Assembly: GCF_029542785.1 (NCBI RefSeq)
Contig: NC_083375.1
Location: forward strand, 620,001-684,000
DNA from: Malassezia japonica
Lineage: Eukaryota > Basidiomycota > Malasseziomycetes > Malasseziales > Malasseziaceae
Direction of reading: 5' to 3'
Length of the DNA stretch: 64,000 bases
Made by a program: the position numbers and the translations under genes. This document shows, one piece after another, positions 1-16,181 of the stretch. The notes under the pieces are model-generated. The model did not search any database, was not told the DNA's origin, and saw only the letters and a program-made list of their open reading frames with translations. How positions within the stretch are numbered: the stretch's first letter is position 1; each line of letters starts with the position of its first letter.

Positions 1-3000
1 CACACACTCGAAGGGTGCACGAAGCACGACTTGTCCTGGGACGTGCGGAACGACTTCTCGCCCGCGCGAATGGCAAAGTTGGGTGAATTGGCAACAGCAA
101 TCAGAGCACACAGCAGCGGCGTACTCTTCGAGTTGATGTTAAACTCGGGATCCGTCTCACGAATGCGACGACGGTACTTGGCCGTCATCGACGTCGAGCT
201 GCGGATGACCTTGATGATGTCTGCCTTCTCCAGACTCTGGAACAGACTCTGCTTCACTTGCTGAATCTGCATCATCGTTGGACGACTGATCATGTTTGTG
301 TTCAAGAAACGACTCGCCTGCGACGAGCTGACCTCCTGCAAACGCGTCCACTCGTAAAAGGCGTTCAGCACACACAGGGGATCGGAGCGGAACATGACAG
401 GACAAAAACTGTCCTTAATAATGTTCGCCTCCTTCTTCAGGTGTGCCGGCGCCATGAATGGATCACGGTTGGTCAGAATGGCCGCCAGAGTCAGAACAGG
501 ATCAAGGCATCGGAAAAAGGCACCATACAGGCACATTTTCCCGATAGACACATCGAGCGGGAGCTGAAGCAGGACCTTGCCGAGCGACGTCAGCGTTTGG
601 TGATAATCCAGTGCGCCGATGCGCTCCAAGTCCTGCATCGCTGCCTTGACACGCTCCGGTGCAGGAGGCTCGATCGCCGCTGCCAACACATCCTCGACGG
701 ACATGCCAGGGATTTCGAGGGCCTTGATATGCATTACGACGTTGCTCAAGTCGACACGCTTCATTTCCACCATCTGATTCACAGCAAGGCAGTCGTAACG
801 CGCGCGCGACAGAACACCGTAATACTCACCGGGGCGGTGACGGCCGGCACGGCCTGCGCGCTGGTTCAGGTTGGACGTGCCAACCCAAGCAGACACTAGG
901 CTCGACAGACGGCGTTCGGGGTCATAGCGCTTCTCCTTCACACGACCCGAGTCAATGACATATACCACGTCGGGGATGGTAATGGAAGTCTCCGCAATGT
1001 TGGTGGACAGGATAATCCTGCGAAGTTTTTCGTGACGCACAGGCTCAAAAACGGCCTGCTGGTCTTGTACAGGGACAGAAGAGTGTAGTACATGGATTTC
1101 ATAGGCGTCCGAGTCATCCAGCGGCAATCCCAACAGCGGCTGTGCGCGCGTGTTGAGAAGGATTTGATGAACCGCTTTGATCTCGTCCCAGCCCGGTAGG
1201 AATACAAGCACGTGTCCGTTGTCGGAACGCGTGAGGACATCAGCAATCATTAGCGCAATCAGTGGGTACGGAAGCTCAAGGTCATCCACAGCAGGTTTTT
1301 CTTCGCCATTGGGACCCTTGACAATGCCTCCCTGTTGTACAATTTCTCGTTGAATATAATCGCGCACATTCTTTTCTTGCCACACCCAGCCGCCCTGGTT
1401 GCGCGGCAGGCTGAGCGATTGCAAATGTTCATAAGTGTCGTCCAGGTATGTTTTCTGCACGGGATAGCTCCGACCTGGGATATCCACCACTGGCGCAGGG
1501 CGGCCATTGGCCGAGAGCTCTGCAAAGTAATTTTGAAAAAGCGTAGGATCCACCGTGGCACTCATAAGTACCAACTTAATTTCCGGCTTCCCTGTCTGCT
1601 TTCGCGCCGCAAGCAGGCGCTTGATGACAACCAAGAGCAAGTCTGTTTCAACGTCGCGTTCGTGTACTTCGTCCATGACCACATGCGTAATGCCATCGAG
1701 GAACGAGGCCGTCTCTGCAGACTCTGGCTGTCCATTCATGCTCTCGCCTAGTGCCGACTGCAGTCGGCGCAAAAAGACGCCCGTGGTGCAAAAAGTGATT
1801 GAACCATTCGGCTGTGCCAATTTGTGATCGAAGCGCACTTGGTACCCGACTGATTGACCGACCGTTTCGCCACGCTCTTTTGCAACGCGCTGTGCGACAC
1901 TGATGGCGGCAATACGGCGGGGCTGTGTACAGATAATGTTGCAACGTGACCCTTGTTTGCGCAAGATGTAGTCGTCCAACAGAATCTGTGGTACCTGCGT
2001 TGTCTTACCTGAACCTGTCGCAGCCATGCAGATGGTGACTTGGTTCAATTCGATTTTGACCAGCACGTCGCCCGACTTCTGCATAACAGGAAGAGATTGG
2101 CGCTGCTCGCGGATGTGCGACACGCGGTCTTCAACTTGGTACTCATTGAGAGCTTGAAGCATGCGCTCCGACTTCTCTTCGTGTTGCTTTGCAGTAAGGC
2201 GTGTAGTGTGCGTGCGGCGGTCGCGGCGCTGGGACTTGGGAGCTTCCTGTGCATGGTAGGCAGCCGTGGTCCGGGGGCGCTTTGCGTACAGTTCTGAACG
2301 GCGAATCGTGTCGTACAGAGAACGCATCTTGTCTTCGAGCTCATTCGGGACAAAGAACGAGACATGTGGTGCTTTGCCAAGCACCTGTCCAGGCTTGAAC
2401 GTCGAGTTGAAGTGAACCCATGATTGACGGTCATCTGCCTCCAAGATTCGTGCAGTGTCCAGTAAAGCAGCACTTTGAGCGTTCTTTTTGTTGGTAGCAA
2501 TCCCCTTTCCTAGTTCGGTGCCGCCTAGGCAAACGGTAGCCTGCCAACCTGTAGACACGCTGCGGCGGCCACGCTTATCCTTCAGTTCTGTCACTGTCAC
2601 ATCGGGTTTACCAAAGTGGCCAACGTGACAAACATAGTCAAGATACTCACGCGCGCGTTCCACCGACAGCGGACTTCCGTCCGACAGGTTGACACTCAGC
2701 TCACCTCCTTTCTTGGCAGTCACTGGCGTGTGCAAACCCGGTGGGGGGTTCGCGATGAAGTCGCGCTCCAAAAGCAAGAGCATGCCGTGCAGTGCTGCAG
2801 CACGCTCCGCCTCCTTCTGCGACTTTCCATCACCAACACCAACAATGCTCAGTTCTTCGTCCAGCATCACAGTGCATCGTACAATTGTGTCGCGTCGACC
2901 AGCCACATAACCCTCAACAGAGAAAAACTCGGGTGGACCGCCCAGGCGAGATTGGGTGTAGATATACAGGACATTTTTGGGATTCTCAAGCCATTGGGGT

Positions 3001-3283
3001 TTGGCGCGGTCCACCAGATGTGCATATTGGATTTTAATCACGTTCATTAAAAAGAGCGGATGGGGATGCGTGGGTAGCACCCGAGCAGGAGCTTTGGAAC
3101 GTTGGCTGTACGGTTAGCAAACACATTCTTTCAGGGATCGTACCTTTTCTTGCCGCCACGCTTGGACGAAGTCTTTCCTCCGCTACGCTGGCCGACGCCG
3201 CTGCCGCCGCTGCTCCAGCGCGTGCCACCCAGCTTGGGGGCATCACCAGTGGGGCGAGCACGCCAGTCAGCATTGTCAGCCAT
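1..3283 (-). CDS. DExH-box RNA helicase with N-terminal dsRNA-binding domains (3' end outside window)
   Basis: ATP-dependent RNA helicase of the DHX9/DHX30/DHX36 group. The start is the ATG at 3283: a 46-codon Gly/Lys-rich exon is joined through a 38-nt intron (3106-3143, GTACG...GCTAACCGTACAG) to the long exon, in frame with an internal ATG at 3047. Two dsRBD-like stretches follow (about residues 80-150 and 190-275, the first with KSQKEAERAAALHG). The helicase core shows motif I GSGKTTQ near residue 412 (about nt 2010), DEVH near 527 (about nt 1668), SATVDP, and the motif VI region NQRAGRAGR. The frame is open to base 1, so at least 1,080 residues are present and the C-terminus is missing. 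The helicase class is certain; which DHX orthologue it is cannot be settled here. Confidence 0.88.
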
Positions 3284-3697
3284 TGTAGGGAGGAAAGGAA
3301 AACAAAATGGGCTCCTGGAGAGGGAGTTACGCGCAGTCGTGTAAGATGGGCCAAAAAACTGCAACAGAGAGCGATTCGAGTATACTGAAGCCACGAGGGT
3401 CCTAGCCATGCACTAGGCCGAGGCAACAGAAGTGAAAGACAATCGCGAAAGCGCCCTGGTAAAGGATCCTTGCTCCAGAGGTGGTTGTTTGCCCTGCGCA
3501 GTAGTTTTTTCCGCCGGAAGGAATCTCGCGTATCGACGAATTATCCCTAAAAGCCCCCCCCACCCACCGGTGCAAACGCTGCGCTGCCGATTACTGTAAA
3601 AAAGTGTATATTGCCTAGGAACTCTGCAGCGAATCAACGCGTGAGCATGCAGCGCTTGGGCGTACAATCCCAGCATGGGTAAAAAGGCACGTGCCAA
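3284..3697. other. Intergenic spacer between ATE1 and the DExH helicase
   Basis: These 414 bp follow the ATE1 stop and precede the helicase start, both on the minus strand, so they should hold the ATE1 3' end and the helicase promoter. I see a run of eight C residues near 3550 and a CACGTG at 3688-3693 that begins in the last codons' flank. I found no RNA gene or convincing coding frame. Confidence 0.6.
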
Positions 3698-5153
<1,456 letters not shown>

Positions 5154-5204
5154 CGTGGAAGATTCCAAGTACACGCCTCCACGCGCACGGTCACCTCCAC
5201 CTCG

Positions 5205-7239
5205 ATGGTGCGGCCGCCGAGCCGAGGACGGTGGGCAGGGACGCGGCGCCGCCCGCCGAAAGAGGCGACCACGTCGAAGCTCTATGAGAAAGTGCTCGCG
5301 AATGATGCGCTCGAGACAAAGATCCAGAACGACATGTCGCCCTTTCCGCCGACGTACACCGAGCACGTGTCGCGCCGAGACGTCGCCGAAGACGTGTACC
5401 GTGACGGGGCGTGCGCGCTGCCGATGCTGCGCGACATTGCACTACGCGTAGCGGGAAAGCACTTTTCGACGCATATCCTCCCTACACCGGAAGTGCTTGA
5501 AGAGCTCTCTGGCGCCGCGCCCCGGCGCCCGCCGCCCCGCAAACGGCGGCGGGGCGACGAGGACGACTATACGCCTGAAGACGCCGACGAGATCGATCAG
5601 GAGCGCCGTCCAAAGGCAGCCCGCACCCTTGTAGATGCCATGGAATGGAGCGAGATGAATCGCGAGCTCCTAAAGCACATGCCGGTGACGCTCGCCGACC
5701 GCCTCTTTGAGATGGTGTGCCTGTACTCGCCCATGTCCGTCACGAAAGAGGTGCTGTCGTCCTACTTTCTTCCGCATGTCGCACCCGACAAGACCAAAAG
5801 TACGCCGGGAGCCGTGCCGCCGCTTCCTGCCGAGGCGCGCGTGCGCACACGCATCTTTTTCCCCGCATCGCTGCCGCTCTTTTCGCAGGACCACAAGACG
5901 GCGCCACTGCTGCTCGCGATGCTCGCCGGCGCACTCGCTCTGTCGCCGAGCGCACCCCGCCTCACGGCACCGATCGAGGCGGTGGAGTTGCACGGCCTCA
6001 CGCGTCTGCAGAATGCGTCGTTTGTACGGCTGCTGCGTGCGCCGCCATCCAGCACCATGCCCGTGCCGTGGCAGCTGCGTCGCGTGAGCGTGCGCGGGTG
6101 CCTCGCGCTGGGCGACGCGGCGGTCGCTGCACTCGTCTATGCAAGCGGGGCAACGCTCGAGCACCTCGACCTGACTATGACGTCGGTCAGCCCCGCGGCT
6201 CTTCGGGAGATTGGGTCGCACTGCCCCAAGCTGCGTGCGCTGCGTGTCGCATGGTGCGAGAATTTTACCGAGGAGACGTTCTCCGATGCGGTGAGCGCGT
6301 GCGTCGCGCAGTGTGCGCATGCGAATCCGCCGTGCATTCCTTTCCAGAAGCTCGAGGAGGTCGACGTATCGCACACATCCGTCGGCGACATTGCCGTCGG
6401 AGGGCTGCTGCGCCTGTGCGGCCCCCAGCTGCGCTCGCTGGACGTGGGCTACACCGCGGTTGGCGAGAGCGGGAGTCTCGATGTGCTGTGTATCGGCCTC
6501 GGCCTCGGCGTGCCACGCAGCGCCGCACGGACCGCCTCGCCGCTCGAGCACATCGGACTCGCTGGTTTGTGTGTGCACAGCAGCTCGCTGCTGCACCTTG
6601 TGCGCCAGCTGCTACCACTCGACGGCGCGAGTGCGCTGCGCTCGCTCGATCTCGATGACCTCGTCGAGTACTCACGCCGGCACCAGTCCTCGCTGCAAGG
6701 GCGCATGGGCGTCTCGGGCCCCACGCTGCACGCACTGGCCGCCATGCTCGCTGCCGCCGCACAGCACCGGCCCTTTGCATGTGTGCGCCTAAAAGGCGAC
6801 AAGCGGCGCGCGGCCGTGCCGGGGCACTGGGCGGTGCCGGACGCTCCGGCCGCGACGCTCGGCGATACGCTCCGCCTGCTCTTTGCGAGCTGCGAGCAGG
6901 TCGAGCTCAATGGGCTGCAGCTCCACGAGCACGATCTCGATTGCAGCATGCCACACACAGCGCCGTCAGCCGTGCACACACTCTGGCTCAACAGCACCGG
7001 ACTGCGCGACGACGGCCTCGATGCGCTCACGCCGTGGACCGGGCGCCTGACTTCGCTGTACCTGGACGATACCCAAATTACCAGTACGTACTGCTACTTA
7101 CTCAGCCGCGGCCCTCGACCGCCTGGTTGCATCCAATCCTCGCCTCACGCTCGTGAGCCTGTCGCAGTGCCGCGGCATTCCCGTCCGCGAGCGCCGCGCT
7201 TACTTTGTAGCCCACCGCCGCCGTAGCCAAGTGGAGTAA
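5205..7239 (+). CDS. Leucine-rich-repeat protein of unknown role
   Basis: A 670-residue protein with RNI/AMN1-style leucine-rich repeats. The N-terminal third is basic and disordered, with a KRRRG patch near residue 120 that may be a nuclear signal. The rest has repeats of the type LRRVSVRGC...LEHLDLT...LRALRVAWCENFT, ending with LTSLYLDDTQIT. A 22-nt intron at 7084-7105 (GTACGT...CTTACTCAG) leads to a short last exon with one more repeat and a basic tail. The ATG at 5205 is preferred to the upstream ATG at 4992, because the extra 71 codons lie opposite ATE1 exons 1-2 and look unlike protein. I see no clear F-box. The stop is 28 bp before ELP2. RAD7-like or substrate-receptor roles are possible but unproven. 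Confidence 0.8.
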
Positions 7240-7267
7240 ATTCGCCCTTTTTCGCACGGCCGCGACG

Positions 7268-11143
<3,876 letters not shown>

Positions 11144-11167
11144 GGGGGAAGAGTGGAGGTGACCACG

Positions 11168-13787
11168 ATGCCCGACGATCCGCGCGGCGCTCCGCCGCCG
11201 CCCGGCGAGCCCCTTGATGCGCTGCGTGAGCGTTCGCGCCAGGAGTATCTAGCGAAGCGCTCGCAGCAGCAGGTCGAGCTGCTGCGGCGCGAGATCCAAG
11301 ACGAGGAGACGTTTTTCCGCGGCGTCAAGCTGACCAAGAAAGAGCAGCGCGAGCTCGACCACAAGAAGGAGCTGCTGCGCCTTGCCGAGGAGCATGCGGC
11401 GCTCGACGAGCCGGAGGAGGCGTACACACTTCCGGAGGACTATCTCACGGAGCAAGGGCGCGTGGACCGCAAGAGGAAGCATGCCGCACTGCACGACCGC
11501 CGATGTACGTTTTGCTACTGACCCAGACGACGACGCGCGCTCTGAGCGCGAGCGGCGCAAGCCGCAAACATCCGAGCTCGACTCGTTCGAGCGCGAGCAG
11601 ATCGAGCGCTCCATGCTCCTGCAAGAGGCCAAGCAGGAGGAGGACGCGTTCGACTTTGTCATTGACGAGTCGCAGACGATCCAGTTTATCATGGACAAGC
11701 AAAAGGACGGCGGGCTGAACCAGGAGATGTCCGCCAAGGAGCTCGAGTTCCAGCGCCAGCTGCAGGAAGCCGAGGACCGCGCGACGTCCATCGACGCGAC
11801 ACGCAAGTCGCTGCCGGTGTACAAACTGCGCGAAGAGTTCCTCGAGGCCGTCAAGGAGCACCAAGTGCTGATTGTCGTCGGCGAGACTGGATCGGGCAAG
11901 ACGACGCAGCTGCCCCAGTTCCTGCACGAAGCCGGCTACACGGCGGACGGCAAGGTTGTCGCCTGCACGCAGCCCCGCCGCGTTGCTGCGATGAGTGTCG
12001 CGGCGCGTGTGGCGGAAGAGATGGGCGTGCGCCTCGGGCGCGAGTGTGGCTACTCGATCCGCTTCGAGGACTGCACGTCGGACGACACCGTGGTCAAGTA
12101 CATGACCGACGGTATGCTCCTGCGCGAGTTTCTGACAAATCCCGACCTCGGAAGCTACTCGGTGATCATGATCGACGAAGCGCACGAGCGCACGCTCAGC
12201 ACCGATATTCTCTTTGGCCTCGTGAAAGACATTGCGCGGTTCCGGCCGGACCTCAAGCTGCTCATTTCGTCCGCGACACTTGATGCGGAAAAGTTTAGCA
12301 TGTTCTTTGACGACGCGCCGATCTTTTTCGTGCCGGGCCGCCGCTTTCCGGTGGATATTCACTATACCCCCCAGCCGGAGGCGAACTATCTGCACGCGGC
12401 CGTCACGACCGTGTTCCAGATCCACACGACGCAGCCAAAAGGCGATATCCTCGTGTTCTTGACGGGCCAGGACGAGATCGACGTCGCGATGGAGAACATC
12501 CAAGAGACGGCGCGTGCGCTTGGCGGCAAGATCCCCGAGCTGATCGTGTGCCCGATCTATGCAAACCTGCCGAGCGACATGCAGGCGCGCATCTTTGAGC
12601 CGACGCCAGAAGGCGCACGCAAGGTCGTGCTGGCGACCAACATTGCCGAGACGTCGATTACGATCGACGGCATCGCGTTTGTCATCGATCCGGGGTTCGT
12701 GAAGCAGAACTCGTACAACCCCCGCACCGGCATGGCGGCCCTGACCGTCGTGCCGTGCTCGCGTGCGTCGGCGAACCAGCGCGCGGGCCGCGCGGGGCGT
12801 GTCGGCGCCGGCAAGTGCTTCCGCCTCTTTACCAAGTGGGCGTACCAGAACGAGCTCGACGAGAATACCGTGCCGGAAATCCAGCGCACAAACCTCGCGA
12901 ATGTCGTGCTGCTGCTCAAGTCGGTCGGCATCCACGACCTGCTCAACTTTGACTTTTTGGATCCGCCGCCGACCGACACGCTCATCCGCTCGCTCGAGCT
13001 GCTGTATGCGCTCGGCGCGCTGAACGACCGCGGCGAGCTGACCAAGCTTGGGCGCCGCATGGCCGAGTTCCCGGTCGACCCGATGATGTCCAAGGCGATC
13101 CTCGCGAGTGAAGAGCACCGCTGCACCGAAGAGGTTCTCTCGATCGTGTCCATGCTTGCCGAGAGCGGCAGCCTATTTTTCCGGCCCAAAGACAAGAAAG
13201 TCCACGCGGACCGTGCGCGGCAGACCTTTTTCCGGCCGGGCGGCGACCACTTTACGCTGCTCAACATCTGGGAGCAGTGGGTCGAGAGCTCGTACAGCAG
13301 CGCGTTCTGCCTCGAGAACTTTTTGCAGCCCAAGACGCTCGCGCGCGTGCGCGACGTGCGCGACCAGCTCGTGAACTTGTGCGAGCGCGTGGAACTCGTG
13401 CCGGAATCCAACGCAAATGCCGCCGACATCACCGGCATCCAAAAGTCGATTGTCGCGGGCTACTTTATGAACACGGCGCGCCTCCAAAAGGGCGGGGAGA
13501 CTTATCGCGCAATCAAACAAAACAGCAGCGTGCACGTCCACCCCTCGTCGTGCCTGCACAAACATGTTCCCCAGCCGCGCTTTTTGTGCTACTACGAGCT
13601 GGTGGAGACGTCGAAAAACTTTATGCGCCAGGTCATGGAAATCAAGCCCGAGTGGCTCATGGAAGTCGCACGGCACTACTTCTCCAAGGAGGACGTGCAG
13701 GACAATGCCAAGATCCAGCGCCAGCAGCGTACGACGGGCGTGTCGCAGGCGGCAAGCAGCGCACAGCGGGGAAAAATGTATGCATAG
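11168..13787 (+). CDS. PRP2: DEAH-box spliceosomal ATPase Prp2
   Basis: PRP2/DHX16 remodels the activated spliceosome before the first catalytic step. The protein has 865 residues. A 22-nt intron lies at 11505-11526. The N-terminal region has the DHX16-like [15 protein letters not shown] helix. The core shows [10 protein letters not shown] near residue 230, the motif Ib region [14 protein letters not shown] near 327, SATLD near 359 and QRAGRAGR near 529. It is followed by winged-helix, ratchet and OB-fold segments ending [14 protein letters not shown]. The start at 11168 is chosen because the frame further upstream overlaps RBX1. PRP22 and PRP16 are less likely because there is no S1 domain or long N-terminal extension and the FRGV block is specific. 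Confidence 0.92.
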
Positions 13788-13818
13788 TACAGATAGTCTA
13801 CTCGTCCAGCGCAAGGCA

Positions 13819-16081
13819 TCACGTCCGCGACGTGCGTTTCCGGTCCTTGCGCACCACCGGTGGGGGCTTGGGCCGATTATTGCGTCGCGCGCCCGGGGGG
13901 AGGAGCCAACCGGTGTTGAAGTACTTGAACGAGTCCTTTTTATCCATTTCCTTCAAAACGCACGGTTCGGTCGCGGGCATCTCGGGCTCGGCGGCGTGGC
14001 GTCCGCTGCGGCGCGTCGGCGGCGCGACCGGCTTCGGGGCCCTGACGCGGGGCGCCTTGACGGTCTTTTCCGGCTCGGGCTCGGGCTCGGGCGTCGGCGC
14101 TTTGTGCACCATATAGTAAAACTGCTCAAGGAACGCGTCGACGGTGCTGGTCGAGGCGTCCGGCGCGCCGATCGGCACGTCGTCGCTCGGCGGCGCGTCT
14201 GGCGGCGCCGCAAGCATCTCGACGACCGCCTGCGGCGGCTCGAGGCCGAGCGCGTCGTCGTCGAGCAGGGCATGCAGCGGCGCAAAAATGCTCTCGAGGC
14301 TCTTGAGGATCTTGGCTGCGGCCTTGTGAATCGCCGAGTCCGGGCGGTTGTACTCCATCGCATTCGTGCACACCTTTCGCGCGTCGTGCTCCATTTCGGC
14401 TGACGTGGCGTAGGTGAACGAGGCGATGCGTGCGGCCATCGTCGACCAGTCCATCGGCTCGGCGATGCACTCGTAATAGTCCGGCGCGTCCTCGGTAGAG
14501 ACCGGCTGGAGGAACCAGCTGGCCTTGTCGAGCGCCATGAGCGTCTCGAGCGTGTGCCGCATCTGGGTCTGTCGCCCGAGCATCGCGCCTTGGACGACAT
14601 TGGTATGAAAGAGGCGCGCCTGGCGCAGCTTTTCCTTCTCGCGCTTGCGCACGAGCTCGGCGAGGAGGCGCACCTTTTCGAGGTCCTCGCGCAGGCGGTA
14701 CACATACTGCAGCTTGGCGAGCTTGAGCGCAGAGGTGCGCTCGTCGACAAAGTTGCCGACGGTCCACGGCTCAATGTGCAGGCGCTTGAGGAGCGGCGCG
14801 CCCCGCATCTCTTGGCGCTTCAGGCTCCAGTACCGCACGATCTGGGCCACGGTCTGGGCCTTTTTCCGGATGGGAATGCGATGGATGTACTCCAGGACGC
14901 GGTGCACAATGTAGTTGGGCACCGGAAGCGGCCCTGCGCTGTAGAGCTTATTGTACGCCCTCGCGCTCTTGGACGCAATCGACTCGTACGCGCCGGTGCG
15001 CGCCGGGCGGTTCAGCGCAAGCTCGCGCGTAGACACGTCCGAGTCGCTCCCGTCGTCGTCCTCGCCCCGCACGCGCGCTTTGAGCGCCGCCTTTTCCTCG
15101 TGGGGAAGGTGGTGGTGGCAGTACGCCGTCAGCGTTTGGGGCTCCTCGTTCTCGTGGTCGCTCTCCTCGCGGTGGCGCTTTGCCTTGCTGAGCAGCCCCA
15201 CGCGCCGCGCGCACATGACGTGAAAGGCAGTAAAGCACGAGCGGTGCTCGCACTGGATGCACGCTCCGCTCTTTTTGTTGCACAGGTAGCAACGCAGGCG
15301 CCAGCGCGCTTTTGGGATCTCGCTCACGCCGTCGATCGGCTCCATGTACACCGCGTTGCCGACGCCCGTCTCGGGGATCCACATCGCACAGAGCAAGTGC
15401 GCCCAGGTCCCTTGGGTCGTCTGCTTGAATGCACCGCCTTCGACCGGACACAGCACGCACGACACCGGGCGGTCGGGCGATACGGTGCACTTGCGGCACA
15501 GCCACTGCCCTTCGGGGATATAGGGAATGCCGTAACAGTCCTGGTGCACGGCGAGGTTGCATCCGTCGCAGAACACGATCGCGTTCAGATTCTCGCACTC
15601 GCTGTCGTCGCAAATCGCACAGATCGAGTCTTCGGGAAACTCGTCGTCATCCTCCGCCGCGCCGATCGAGAAACGCGAGGGAATACGCTTCACCAGCTGG
15701 AACCACTCCTTCTCGAGCCGGTCGATGATAATCTCGAACGCCTCGCACGACAGCTGGTCGAGCTGCTCGCCGCGGCGCTCGGCGTTGGTCTGCGCGAGCC
15801 ACGCTTGGTCTGGATTAGAAGCAACACGCACCCTGCTCGTCCATATCGTACTCGACCTGCAGATCAAACTCGCCCTCGGTCGGCTCAATATACCGCACGA
15901 GGTGGGGCGGCAGATGCTGCGAGCTGCCGTCATGGTAGCCGTATTGCACCATGTGCACATCGTGCACACTCGGCGCGCTGCTCACCGCCTCCAGCTCCTC
16001 CGCCTCGACACGCCGATACGATGGCTGGAGCCGCGCGGCGCCGCTCGACGCGGACGCCAGCGTCGGCGTGCCATGCGCCAT
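13819..16081 (-). CDS. NTO1: BRPF/NTO1-like PHD-finger and bromodomain protein
   Basis: A chromatin reader resembling the NTO1 subunit of the NuA3 histone H3 acetyltransferase and animal BRPF proteins; 746 residues in two exons with a 22-nt intron at 15810-15831. In order: an EPL1-like N-terminal block (YDMDEQDQAWL across the splice), a PHD finger (CAICDDSECEN...CDGCNLAVHQDCYG), a zinc-knuckle and extended PHD (CVLCPVEGGAFKQT to CEHRSCFTAFHVMCARRVG), then a C-terminal bromodomain (PVSTEDAPDYYECIAEPMDW, then AMEYNRPDS) and an acidic/basic tail. The ATG at 16081 is the first on this strand after the shared promoter with YTA7. The symbol is by family similarity; S. cerevisiae NTO1 is not, as far as I know, bromodomain-containing. 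Confidence 0.85.
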
Positions 16082-16107
16082 GTTGGAAAGACGCGTCGCG
16101 TCGCGCC

Positions 16108-16113
16108 CACGTG
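16108..16113. promoter_or_regulatory. CACGTG element between NTO1-like gene and YTA7
   Basis: CCCACGTGGC lies in the 100-bp divergent promoter, 27 bp from the NTO1-like start and 69 bp from the YTA7 start. Possible bHLH site, by position only. Confidence 0.35.
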
Positions 16114-16181
16114 GCTTACGGCCGAACGCTCTCGACGCGACGATGGCGGCTCCGTCGCGGCGCTCGACGCGGTACGCGTCG

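Noticed and set aside
3413..3697. 94-codon minus-strand open frame between ATE1 and the helicase
   Set aside because: No motif, cysteine-rich and irregular composition, and it overlaps the expected ATE1 3' end and helicase promoter.
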